From: JANQUM01 sp047630355
Lineage (GTDB): Bacteria > Bacteroidota > Bacteroidia > Cytophagales > Spirosomataceae
Length of the DNA stretch: 36,950 nucleotides
Direction of reading: 5' to 3'
Assembly: GCA_047630355.1 (NCBI GenBank)
Contig: JBLHXN010000024.1
Coordinates: forward strand, 1-36,950
The translations under genes and the position numbers were made by a program. Below the pieces are notes generated by a model. That model was not told where the DNA came from. It worked only from the letters and a program-made list of their open reading frames with translations, and did no database searches. This document shows positions 1-7,059 of this stretch, one piece after another (positions within the stretch are counted from its first letter, which is position 1; each line of letters opens with the position of its first letter).

Positions 1-1
1 A

Positions 2-892
2 ATGGGCGGCATGACGAAAGCCATTGAAGCCGGATTACCCAAAATGAAAATTGAGGAGGCAGCGGCAAAAAAACAAGCCCGAATTGACTCAAAGAAAGAT
101 GTTATCGTGGGCGTGAACAAATACAAGCTCGCTAGCGAAGAGCCAATGGAAATTCTGCAAATTGATAACGAAGCCGTTCGACTTTCGCAGATTAATTCCC
201 TCACAAAAATCAAGGCGGAACGCAAAGAAAATGCCGTTCAAGATTCTCTCGAAAAAATCACGGAAGCCTGCAAAAGTTCGGGTGGACAAAATTGGAATTC
301 AAATCTTTTATCACTCGCTGTAAGTGCCGCTCGTCACCGGGCAACGTTGGGAGAAATATCGGATGCAATGGAAGCAATATTCGGACGACACAAAGCCGTT
401 GTTCGCTCCATATCAGGAGTTTACCAATCAGAAGTTGCGAACGACGAATATTTCAAAAAAGCCATCGAAATGGCGGATAAATTCGCCGAACTGGACGGTC
501 GCCGTCCGCGAATAATGGTGGCAAAGATGGGACAAGACGGACACGATCGTGGAGCAAAAATAATCGCTACAAGTTTCGCTGACTTAGGCTTTGATGTTGA
601 CATTGGCCCGTTATTCCAAACCCCCGAAGAAACCGCCCGCCAAGCCGCTGAAAACGATGTTCATCTAGTAGGAATTTCGAGTCTTGCGGCGGGGCACAAA
701 ACGCTCGTTCCGCAATTGATTTCTGAGCTCAAGAAAATCGGACGGGAAGATATTATGGTAATCGTTGGCGGTGTAATTCCGCATCAGGATTATCAATTCC
801 TCTACGATGCGGGCGTAAAAGGCATTTTCGGCCCCGGAACGGTTATCGCCGTGGCGGCAATGGAAATTTTGGAGACTTTGATTGGGGAATAA
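2..892 (+). CDS. scpA: Methylmalonyl-CoA mutase large subunit, C-terminal part (5' truncated by window edge)
   Basis: Cobalamin-dependent interconversion of methylmalonyl-CoA and succinyl-CoA in the cytoplasm, part of propionate metabolism. The visible 296 residues are the end of the catalytic subunit: the last part of the substrate barrel and linker (about residues 1-165), then a B12-binding Rossmann domain (about 168-296). That domain carries the base-off signature D179-G-H181-D-R-G184, in which His181 would be the lower axial cobalt ligand, followed by the GISSLAAGH and VIVGGVIP segments typical of the family. The reading frame is already open at base 2, so the ATG there is internal; the complete subunit is about 700 residues. 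The partner small subunit would be expected upstream, outside the window. Identification is firm; only the left end is missing. Confidence 0.95.
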   Translation: MGGMTKAIEAGLPKMKIEEAAAKKQARIDSKKDVIVGVNKYKLASEEPMEILQIDNEAVRLSQINSLTKIKAERKENAVQDSLEKITEACKSSGGQNWNSNLLSLAVSAARHRATLGEISDAMEAIFGRHKAVVRSISGVYQSEVANDEYFKKAIEMADKFAELDGRRPRIMVAKMGQDGHDRGAKIIATSFADLGFDVDIGPLFQTPEETARQAAENDVHLVGISSLAAGHKTLVPQLISELKKIGREDIMVIVGGVIPHQDYQFLYDAGVKGIFGPGTVIAVAAMEILETLIGE

Positions 893-935
893 TTTTTCAG
901 AAAATAGTTATACTTTTACCTAAAATAAATTCAAA

Positions 936-1220
936 ATGGAAGCAACAATAGATATACGTATTCCACTTACCATTAACCAATTAGTGGAAATAGTCAAACA
1001 ATTACCCGCTAAAGAAAAAAGAGTAATCAAAGAATTACTGAACGAAGAAAGTACACCAAAAGAGGTTATTTTGCAAAATCTAAAGGATGATGTAAGGTCT
1101 CTACAAAACGGTACTTTACAAACAAGACCCGCAGCAGATTTTCTTAAAGAATTGAAGGAAAAAGGTTATTTATGCTCTGCGAAGTCTCAGACTTCGCAGA
1201 TGCGACAAGCCGTCTCCTGA
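936..1220 (+). CDS. Small antitoxin-like protein with a repeat-altered C-terminus
   Basis: A 94-residue soluble protein with an acidic, helical N-terminal region (IPLTINQLVEIVKQLPAKEK) of the kind seen in small Bacteroidota antitoxins that precede PIN-domain toxins. It starts 43 bases after the mutase stop. The family resemblance holds to about residue 80 (FLKELKEKGYL). After that the frame runs into a perfect inverted repeat (1176-1200) and reads a serine- and glutamine-rich tail that looks repeat-derived. An overlapping frame begins ATGCTCTGCGA at 1172, similar to the MLCDTN start of VapC toxins, so this may be the antitoxin of a destroyed pair. The function is inferred from general features only. 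Confidence 0.55.
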   Translation: MEATIDIRIPLTINQLVEIVKQLPAKEKRVIKELLNEESTPKEVILQNLKDDVRSLQNGTLQTRPAADFLKELKEKGYLCSAKSQTSQMRQAVS

Positions 1221-1333
1221 CCGCAGCAGAAATTATTTCCTACGGAAAATTAAACTTTGGCAGACTTGAAAAGCCTATTTATAGTTTCCAACTAAAAAAG
1301 AGTCTGAGCTTATTTATTATACAGATAGGATAA
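1172..1333 (+). pseudogene. Possible remnant of a PIN-type toxin (53-codon frame)
   Basis: This frame overlaps the end of the antitoxin-like gene in the way toxin genes usually do. It opens with Met-Leu-Cys-Glu, close to the MLCDTN start of PIN nucleases. After the palindrome it continues with LTAAEIISYGKLNFGRLEK, which loosely recalls the conserved VAELYYGAKNKKELE block of PIN toxins. The stretch that should separate these two blocks is missing, and the frame stops after 53 codons. No catalytic set of acidic residues is intact. This is a weak call based on arrangement and short similarity; it may be chance. Confidence 0.25.
1176..1200. repeat. Perfect 25-nt inverted repeat inside a coding sequence
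   Basis: Two 12-base arms (TCTGCGAAGTCT and its exact complement) around a single central C. It lies inside the 3' end of the antitoxin-like gene and changes its reading. Its GAAG core resembles the arm motifs of the other repeats in this window, but it is a separate, purely palindromic unit. Confidence 0.8.
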
Positions 1334-1397
1334 ATTAGAAGATAACTCTCGCTAAAATCGCAGTAAAACCCGCCCCGTTTTGGCGACAAACTTGTTC

Positions 1398-1431
1398 TAC
1401 GCAGCCTTCGACAGGCTCAGGCGGACACGCC
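1398..1431. repeat. Single degenerate copy of the TTCGACAAGCTCAGGCGGACA repeat family
   Basis: The sequence CCTTCGACAGGCTCAGGCGG followed by ACA matches the sequence near 27862-27884 with about one change. It lies in the gap between the antitoxin-like gene and the convergent pentapeptide-repeat gene. The rest of that gap (1334-1515) shows nothing recognisable. Confidence 0.6.
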
Positions 1432-1515
1432 TACCTTCAACTTTTTCGTTAGTTTTATCTCTCAAATACACTTCTTAGCCTAACATTTAATTTTTCAATA
1501 TCCACAAAAGAAAGG

Positions 1516-2076
1516 TTATCGCTTCACTTTCACGCCATATTTATCCAACAAACCCACCACTCCTTCGAGTGAGAATATCGCTCCTTTCATGCGGTTATTT
1601 TCGGGGTCAATGCTGTAATTTTCGGCGGTTTGGAAATCCGACTTTTCGAGATTGGTTCGGCTGAAAATTGTCCGTTTTAGATCACAATCCATAAATTTTG
1701 CACTCATCAATTCGGTTTCCGTGAAATCAACTTCGTGCATGGTGCAGTTTTTGAACATCGTGCCCTTCAGTTTCAAGGCGTAAAACGAGGCCAAATTTAA
1801 TTGGCAGTCGGCAAAATATAGCTGCAATAAAAACGGATTACATTCACTAAAATCTAACCCGAGCAATTTACAGTTTCTGAATTTCACGTCTTTAAAAGCC
1901 GTCGCTTTCAACGAAGCATTACTGAAATTACAATCCCGAAACTCGCATTCTATAAAAGTAACCGTTGAGAGGTTTACCTTTTCGAAATCGCATTCTATAA
2001 AAATACAGTTATCGTAAGTCGTATTTGTTAGTTTTTTATCGGCAAAGTTTACTTTCTGAAAAGTCTCGTCTTCCAT
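1516..2076 (-). CDS. Pentapeptide-repeat protein
   Basis: A 186-residue protein made almost entirely of tandem five-residue repeats of the A(D/N)LXX type, for example CIFIECDFEKVNLSTVTFIE, from about residue 20 to 150. Aromatic or aliphatic residues recur at the central position and Cys, Asn and Asp at turns. Such repeats fold as a right-handed four-sided beta-helix. The layout resembles the QnrB/MfpA/YjbI class of small cytoplasmic pentapeptide proteins, some of which mimic DNA and protect DNA gyrase, but nothing here proves that role. There is no signal peptide or membrane segment. It is a single gene, convergent with the left-hand genes and separated from the downstream-lying protease gene by that gene's terminator. 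Confidence 0.85.
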   Translation of the reverse strand: MEDETFQKVNFADKKLTNTTYDNCIFIECDFEKVNLSTVTFIECEFRDCNFSNASLKATAFKDVKFRNCKLLGLDFSECNPFLLQLYFADCQLNLASFYALKLKGTMFKNCTMHEVDFTETELMSAKFMDCDLKRTIFSRTNLEKSDFQTAENYSIDPENNRMKGAIFSLEGVVGLLDKYGVKVKR

Positions 2077-2110
2077 TAAATTTTATACTTTTTCACAAGT
2101 TTACAAAATA

Positions 2111-2146
2111 GAAAAGGCTCTAACATTACTTCGTTAGAGCCTTTCC
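2111..2146 (-). terminator. Rho-independent terminator of the zinc protease gene
   Basis: Twelve-base arms AAAGGCTCTAAC (2113-2124) and GTTAGAGCCTTT (2133-2144) with an 8-base loop. Read on the minus strand the hairpin is followed by TTTTCTATTTTG. It lies about 30 bases after the stop of the protease gene. Confidence 0.85.
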
Positions 2147-2173
2147 GAATTATCAAGATATCAAGTTTGCTAT

Positions 2174-2884
2174 TTAGTCACGATCTCTACCACCCAAGAA
2201 AATCATCACGTAATACGCTAAATTGGCAATGGCACCAAGTGCTGCCACCACATACGTCATAGCCGCCCATTTAAGAGCATCTTTCGACATGGCGAGTTCG
2301 CTTTGATTTACGACATTTCGTTGTTCCATCCATTTTAATGCCCGGCTAGAAGCGTCGAATTCTACCGGAAGTGTCACCAGCGTAAAAAGTGTCAAAGCCA
2401 AGTTTGCGGCAATCAAAACCATTAAAACGGTATTTCCAATTACGCTTCCGCTTGAGATCAGGTAAATACCTCCCATAATCAGGAACATATTTGCCATGCC
2501 CATAATTTTGGAAGCAATGTTTACGGCAGGAACAAGAGCCGAACGCATTCCCAACGCCGCATACGCCGTAGCATGTTGCACAGCGTGCCCACATTCGTGA
2601 GCTGCTACCGCCGCCGAAGCAGCACTTCTGCCGTGATAAACATCACCGCTGAGGTTTACAGTTCGGTCAGCAGGGTTGTAATGATCCGTAAGTTGTCCGT
2701 CTACTTGCGTAATCTTTACGTTACTCAAACCATTATCGTCGAGCATTTTCTGAGCTATTTCCGCTCCGCTCATTTGGTTCGACAAACCGATCTTTGAATA
2801 TTCTTGAAACTTACTCTTCAGTCGGCGGGATACGAGCCAACTGATGCCCATAAATACAAAACCGATTAAATAGATTCCCATCAT
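2174..2884 (-). CDS. YugP-type membrane zinc metallopeptidase (Zn_peptidase_2 family)
   Basis: An integral-membrane neutral zinc protease of unknown physiological substrate. It is 236 residues long, close to the usual 225-235 of the family. Residues 2-18 form an N-terminal membrane segment, and the active site is HECGH at 96-100 (His96 and His100 as zinc ligands, Glu97 as the base) within AAHECGHAVQHA. Two or three hydrophobic segments follow (about 122-150, 153-175 and 207-230). It starts at an ATG preceded by AT-rich sequence with a near-consensus Bacteroidota -7 box, and has its own terminator, so it is probably monocistronic. Confidence 0.9.
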   Translation of the reverse strand: MMGIYLIGFVFMGISWLVSRRLKSKFQEYSKIGLSNQMSGAEIAQKMLDDNGLSNVKITQVDGQLTDHYNPADRTVNLSGDVYHGRSAASAAVAAHECGHAVQHATAYAALGMRSALVPAVNIASKIMGMANMFLIMGGIYLISSGSVIGNTVLMVLIAANLALTLFTLVTLPVEFDASSRALKWMEQRNVVNQSELAMSKDALKWAAMTYVVAALGAIANLAYYVMIFLGGRDRD

Positions 2885-3067
2885 AAGTATATATTTCTAA
2901 TTTTATTGATTTAATAATACGTTCTATCACACAAAAACAACAATTTTGTAGTCAAGGTTCTATATTTCCGCTGTAAAGATAGCAAATTGACGAGATTAAA
3001 TATGAGTAACGCCATTGTTTCAAACAATAGAATACCGTAACTTAACTCTATAAACCAACGAATAGCC

Positions 3068-3550
3068 ATGATTGAAACCGCCCGTCACCTGAAAGAAATA
3101 ATCAACAAAGCCAACCCGCTATTAATCGCCATAAAGGAGAAAGACGCCGCTTTCAAACCCAAATCAGACAAATGGTCGAAGAAAGAAATCATTGGTCATC
3201 TAATTGATTCGGCATCCAATAATCACCAGAAGTTCGTCCGATTAATGCAGGCTGAGAACTTGGCTTTTGTCAAATATGACCAAGAATTATGGGTTGCTAA
3301 TCAACGTTACAATAAAACAGACTGGCTGGAGTTAATCAACTTTTGGAGTCTCTATAACTCACATTTAGCTCATATAATTGAGTTTACCGTTGCCGAAAAA
3401 CTACAAAATAAAATCACCATAAATGATATCGGACCATTCACGCTCGAGTTTATTATGAAAGACTACGTTGAACACCTCAAGCACCATCTTAAAACCATCC
3501 TTCCCGATTCAGGAATTGATAGTAAATTCGAGAATATTTACAATCAATAG
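3068..3550 (+). CDS. DinB/YfiT-fold metal-dependent protein
   Basis: A 160-residue four-helix-bundle protein of the DinB_2 family. Members bind a divalent metal through three spaced histidines and often act as thiol-dependent transferases (the bacillithiol and mycothiol transferase relatives) or are uncharacterised. Here the histidines are His44 in IIGHLIDSA, and His136 and His140 in VEHLKHHLKTIL. The WSKKEIIGHL motif and the C-terminal EHLKHHLKTIL helix are diagnostic of the family. It is transcribed divergently from the zinc protease with 183 bases between them. The substrate is not predictable. Confidence 0.85.
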   Translation: MIETARHLKEIINKANPLLIAIKEKDAAFKPKSDKWSKKEIIGHLIDSASNNHQKFVRLMQAENLAFVKYDQELWVANQRYNKTDWLELINFWSLYNSHLAHIIEFTVAEKLQNKITINDIGPFTLEFIMKDYVEHLKHHLKTILPDSGIDSKFENIYNQ

Positions 3551-3614
3551 TCCTCCGTAAAACAGGATCCATAAAATCCGTTGCAGAAAAATAGAATATT
3601 CAGCTTAAACGCCT

Positions 3615-3622
3615 TAATTTTG
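3615..3622 (+). promoter_or_regulatory. Candidate -7 box (TAATTTTG) of the aminotransferase promoter
   Basis: Matches the Bacteroidota consensus TAnnTTTG, about 92 bases upstream of the aminotransferase ATG. No convincing -33 element is seen, so this is a match by motif only. Confidence 0.5.
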
Positions 3623-3713
3623 CGACCAAATTATAGAGAGACGCCCACTTTTTGACGAAAGCTTGAACAGTTGAGCTGTTTCTCATAACATTTCCAATCA
3701 TTAATAACATAGA

Positions 3714-4922
3714 ATGTCATCTGCTCAGCAACCACGCTTATCTGACCGTATTTTAGCCCTTGAAGAATCTTCAACATTGGCGATGGCACAAAAATCACGG
3801 GAATTGGCCGCTCAGGGTCATAAGGTTATAAATCTATCCATTGGCGAACCTGATTTCAAAACGCCAAGGCATATTTGTGAGGCAGCCAAAGATGCTGTTG
3901 ATGCAGGATTTCATCACTATACTCCCGTTCCGGGAATTCCTGAACTGAGAAAAGCGATTGCGGAAAAGTTTCAGCGTGAAAATAATATTGACTGGAAACC
4001 AGAAAATATCGTGGTTTCTACCGGGGCGAAGCATTCATTAGCCAACGTTTTGCAAGTATTGGTAAATCCCGGAGATGAAGTAATTGTTTTAGCTCCTTAC
4101 TGGGTAAGCTACTCTGAGATGGTAAAATTAGCCGAAGGAACACCCGTAATTGTGGAAGGTTCGTTTGAAAACAATTTCAAAGTCACTCCCGAGCAACTCG
4201 AAGCTGCTATTACTGACAAGACAAAATTGATTATGTACTCATCGCCCAATAATCCGACGGGAACGGTTTACAGCGAAGCCGAATTACGAGCAATCGCCGA
4301 TGTAGTAGAGAAGAACGAACACGTGTTCGTAATGGCGGATGAAATTTACGAATACATCAACTTCTTAGAAGAAGGTCATTTCAGTATTGGATCAATAGAC
4401 GCCATCAAAGACCGCGTAATTACCGTGAATGGTATGGCGAAAGGATTTGCAATGACCGGTTGGAGAATTGGTTATATCGGAGCGGCAGAATGGATAGCCA
4501 AAGGCGTAACAAAACTACAAGGACAAGTAACATCCGGAACGAATCACATCGCCCAACGGGCATCTGTAGTAGCTTGGGATGATATGTCAGCCGCCGAAGA
4601 AATGCGACGAGCGTACCTGACCCGTCGTGAATTAATGGTGAACGGCTTAAAAGAAATTCCTGGCTTTAAAGTAAACGTACCCGACGGAGCTTTTTATGCC
4701 TTCCCCGACGTCAGTTATTACTTCGGAAAATCAGACGGCGAAACCACGATTGACAACAGCGATGATTTCAGCCTGTGGTTATTAGAAAAAACCTTTGTGG
4801 CAACCGTAGCGGGTTCCGGTTTCGGAGCACCAAACTGCATCCGTATCTCCACCGCCGCATCCGACGAAGCCCTAACAGAAGCTATCGAAAGAATTAGCGA
4901 AGCGGTGAAGACGTTGAAGTAA
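3714..4922 (+). CDS. aspC: Class I pyridoxal-phosphate aminotransferase (aspartate/prephenate type)
   Basis: Transfers amino groups between aspartate (or another amino acid) and 2-oxo acids in the cytoplasm. It is 402 residues long, normal for subgroup I-gamma enzymes. Visible landmarks are the substrate loop LSIGEPDF (41-48), SSPNNPTG (176-183) with the cofactor Asn, MADEIYEY with Asp209 that binds the pyridine nitrogen, the Schiff-base Lys243 in NGMAKGFAMTGWRIGY, and a C-terminal NCIRIS carrying the substrate-carboxylate arginine. The ATG at 3714 gives the usual N-terminal length. Only four bases separate its stop from the first repeat element of the polysaccharide locus. Identity as a family member is firm; aspartate specificity is likely but not proven. 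Confidence 0.92.
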   Translation: MSSAQQPRLSDRILALEESSTLAMAQKSRELAAQGHKVINLSIGEPDFKTPRHICEAAKDAVDAGFHHYTPVPGIPELRKAIAEKFQRENNIDWKPENIVVSTGAKHSLANVLQVLVNPGDEVIVLAPYWVSYSEMVKLAEGTPVIVEGSFENNFKVTPEQLEAAITDKTKLIMYSSPNNPTGTVYSEAELRAIADVVEKNEHVFVMADEIYEYINFLEEGHFSIGSIDAIKDRVITVNGMAKGFAMTGWRIGYIGAAEWIAKGVTKLQGQVTSGTNHIAQRASVVAWDDMSAAEEMRRAYLTRRELMVNGLKEIPGFKVNVPDGAFYAFPDVSYYFGKSDGETTIDNSDDFSLWLLEKTFVATVAGSGFGAPNCIRISTAASDEALTEAIERISEAVKTLK

Positions 4923-4926
4923 CAAA

Positions 4927-5219
4927 TGTCAGTCTGAGCAAACGTTGCCCGAACTACGCGTCCCGGCAGTACACTACTGTCAGTCTGAGGTTCTCGAAGA
5001 CAATCAACTCGAACTACGCGTCCCGGCAGTACACTACTGTCAGTCTGAGGTTCTCGAAGACAATCAACTTGAACTACGCGTCCCGGCAATAACGCTGTAT
5101 GGAGCACTTCGAGCGGAACGCCGCCCGGAACCTCAGGGAGACAGTAGTACAATGTCAGTCTGAAACTCCGCGTCCCGGGCGAGTAAAGCGAGGAAACTCG
5201 AAGACAGGCAACTGGGAAA
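4927..5219 (+). repeat. TGTCAGTCTGAG repeat cluster R1, between the aminotransferase and wzz
   Basis: Four element ends of the type TGTCAGTCTGAG start at 4927, 4978, 5038 and 5153. The stretch from 4978 is duplicated with a 60-base period. The most complete unit (5038-5140) is an imperfect palindrome: a left arm reading TGTCAGTCTGAGGTT then CTCGAAG, and a right arm CTTCGAG then AACCTCAG, with the extra 15-mer CGGAACGCCGCCCGG inside the right arm. Nested modules such as AACTACGCGTCCCGG recur. Positions 5041-5219 are nearly identical to 6601-6780 on the other side of wzz. Open frames in this cluster are artefacts of the repeats. Confidence 0.9.
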
Positions 5220-5277
5220 GAACGCCACCGAATAATCAAAAATCTTTCCCTTCAAAGGATAAACCACTTTTGTTGGC

Positions 5278-5285
5278 TAATTTTG
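5278..5285 (+). promoter_or_regulatory. Candidate -7 box (TAATTTTG) of the wzz promoter
   Basis: Matches TAnnTTTG and lies 27 bases before the wzz ATG, just downstream of repeat cluster R1. It suggests that wzz has its own promoter rather than reading through from the aminotransferase. Confidence 0.55.
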
Positions 5286-5312
5286 CGTGACGATATTTAC
5301 CTATAACATTAG

Positions 5313-6371
5313 ATGACCGAGCAACAACAGCATAGCTACGAAGAACAAGACGACATCATTACTATTGATTTCAAGGCATTTTTTAGAATCCTGCGAAAAG
5401 AATGGTGGGTAATCGTACTGATAACCGGACTAATAATCGCCGCTGGCGGCTGGTACGCATTCACCGCCCGGGAAGAATTTGTCTCGGAAGGAAGAATTTT
5501 ACCCGAAATGAGCGGAGGGGGAAGTTCTTCGTTAGGTAGTCTTGCCAACTTAGTCGGAATTGGTGGCTTTGAATTAGGTTTGAAAAACGGCACCGATGCC
5601 ATTCGTCCCGACTTGTACCCGGATATTATTCAAACAACGCCTTTTTTTCTTAACCTTTTTAATCAGGGAGTTATAACCAAGACGGGGGATAGTCTGAGTT
5701 TTGAATCGTATTATCATCAGGCTATTGAAGAAGACAAAGCTCCCGAAGAAATTGATACCAAACTTTTCAAAGGTAAACCTGAAGGGATAATCGTGGTAAA
5801 TCGAGTTACCGAAGAGCGAATCGAGGATTTAAAAGAACGCATAAGCGGTAATATCGATAAGAAGAGTGGCGTCATAAATATAACCGTCAAAATGCCCGAC
5901 CCCGTGGTTGCGGCCGGATTAGCCCGGTACGTAATGAAGTACCTAACAGATTACGTCACAGAGTACCGAACCGAGAAAAGTAAGCAAGAAGTAGATTTTC
6001 TGGGCCGTAAAGTAGCCGCTGCCCGGGGTGAGTTTTACAGCGACCAAGCCCGAAAAGCCCGCTACGCTGACCAGTTCGCCGCTCCAACTATTCGCCTTCA
6101 ATCCGCTGATATTCAGCGGGAACGCTTAGAATCAGAATATAAACTGTCTTCAACCGTTTATAACGAACTATTAAAAAAATACGAAGAAGCTAAAATAAAA
6201 CTACAGCAAGAAACACCCGTTTTTCAGATATTAGAACCTCCCGTTGCCCCAACATTAAAAAGCGAACCTAAAAAGTCAATTATACTTCTGGCTTCTGCCT
6301 TTTTAGGTTTTTTCCTCGCTATTATCATAGCATTGGTTATTCGTAAGAATTATAAGAAATTTTTGGTGTAA
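5313..6371 (+). CDS. wzz: Wzz/GNVR-type polysaccharide chain-length determinant
   Basis: An inner-membrane co-polymerase that controls the length of Wzy-made polysaccharide. It is 352 residues long. There is a first membrane helix at about 31-50 (WWVIVLITGLIIAAGGWYAF) directly after the ITIDFKAFFRILRKE Wzz motif, then a large periplasmic region with a helical, coiled part at about 215-300, the GNVR-type PVFQILEPPVAPTLKSEPKK segment before the second helix, and a second membrane helix at about 321-343. There is no C-terminal tyrosine kinase domain, so it is a stand-alone Wzz rather than a Wzc. It is bracketed on both sides by nearly identical direct repeats, an unusual setting that could allow its loss by recombination. 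Confidence 0.9.
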   Translation: MTEQQQHSYEEQDDIITIDFKAFFRILRKEWWVIVLITGLIIAAGGWYAFTAREEFVSEGRILPEMSGGGSSSLGSLANLVGIGGFELGLKNGTDAIRPDLYPDIIQTTPFFLNLFNQGVITKTGDSLSFESYYHQAIEEDKAPEEIDTKLFKGKPEGIIVVNRVTEERIEDLKERISGNIDKKSGVINITVKMPDPVVAAGLARYVMKYLTDYVTEYRTEKSKQEVDFLGRKVAAARGEFYSDQARKARYADQFAAPTIRLQSADIQRERLESEYKLSSTVYNELLKKYEEAKIKLQQETPVFQILEPPVAPTLKSEPKKSIILLASAFLGFFLAIIIALVIRKNYKKFLV

Positions 6372-6381
6372 AAAATCCTAC

Positions 6382-6960
6382 TGTCAGTCTGAGCAAACGT
6401 TGCCCGAACTACGCATCCCGGCAGTACACTACTGTCAGTCTGAGGTTCTCGAAGACAATCAACTTGAACTACGCGTCCCGGCAATAACGCTGTATGGAGC
6501 ACTTCGAGCGGAACGCCGCCCGGAACCTCAGTGTGACAAAGTACCATGTCAATCTGAGCAAACGTTGCCCGAACTACGCATCCTGGCAGTACATTACTAT
6601 CAGTCTGAGGTTCTCGAAGACAATCAACTTGAACTACGCGTCCCGGCAATAACGCTGTATGGAGCACTTCGAGTGGAACGCCGCCCGGGGAACCTCAGGG
6701 AGACAGTAGTACAATGTCAGTCTGAAACTCCGCGTCCCGGGCGAGTAAAGCGAGGAAACTCGAAGACCGTCAACTGGGAAATATAACTTACGGTTAGTCT
6801 GAGCACACATTCCGGACTACGCGTCCCGCACTGCTGTCAGGTTGAGGTTCTCGAAACCAGGCAACTCGGCAGTACATTACTGTCAGTCTGAGCAAACGTT
6901 GCCCGAACTACGCGTTCTGGAAAAGATATACTCGCTGTCTGAGACTACGCGTCTCGGCAA
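6382..6960 (+). repeat. TGTCAGTCTGAG repeat cluster R2, between wzz and the broken dehydrogenase gene
   Basis: About eight element ends, the first ten bases after the wzz stop. Positions 6436-6531 are identical over about 96 bases to 5041-5136, and 6601-6780 match 5041-5219 with only a few changes plus a GG insertion. The cluster therefore contains two partial copies of R1. The right third (6790-6960) is degenerate, with fragments such as GAGACTACGCGTCTC. No gene is supported in this 688-base gap apart from the promoter at its end. Confidence 0.9.
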
Positions 6961-7022
6961 AGCCGAAGACTACCGATTAATCAAAAAGCAAGAAAACATA
7001 GTATCTTAAAATCTACACTTAG

Positions 7023-7030
7023 TACATTTG
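7023..7030 (+). promoter_or_regulatory. Candidate -7 box (TACATTTG) of the dehydrogenase gene
   Basis: Matches TAnnTTTG, 29 bases before the TTG start of the UDP-sugar dehydrogenase pseudogene, which supports the choice of that start. Confidence 0.5.
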
Positions 7031-7059
7031 CAGAACAAGAGTTTATAAACATCAGCCGT

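Noticed and set aside
4315..4330. 16-bp palindrome ACGAACACGTGTTCGT in the aminotransferase gene
   Set aside because: It lies within conserved codons (EHVFV), no regulator context; may be chance in a long window.
4945..5239. Open frames of 60-170 codons in both strands of clusters R1 and R2 (also 6350-6786)
   Set aside because: They consist only of translated repeat units, appear on both strands and lack family similarity.
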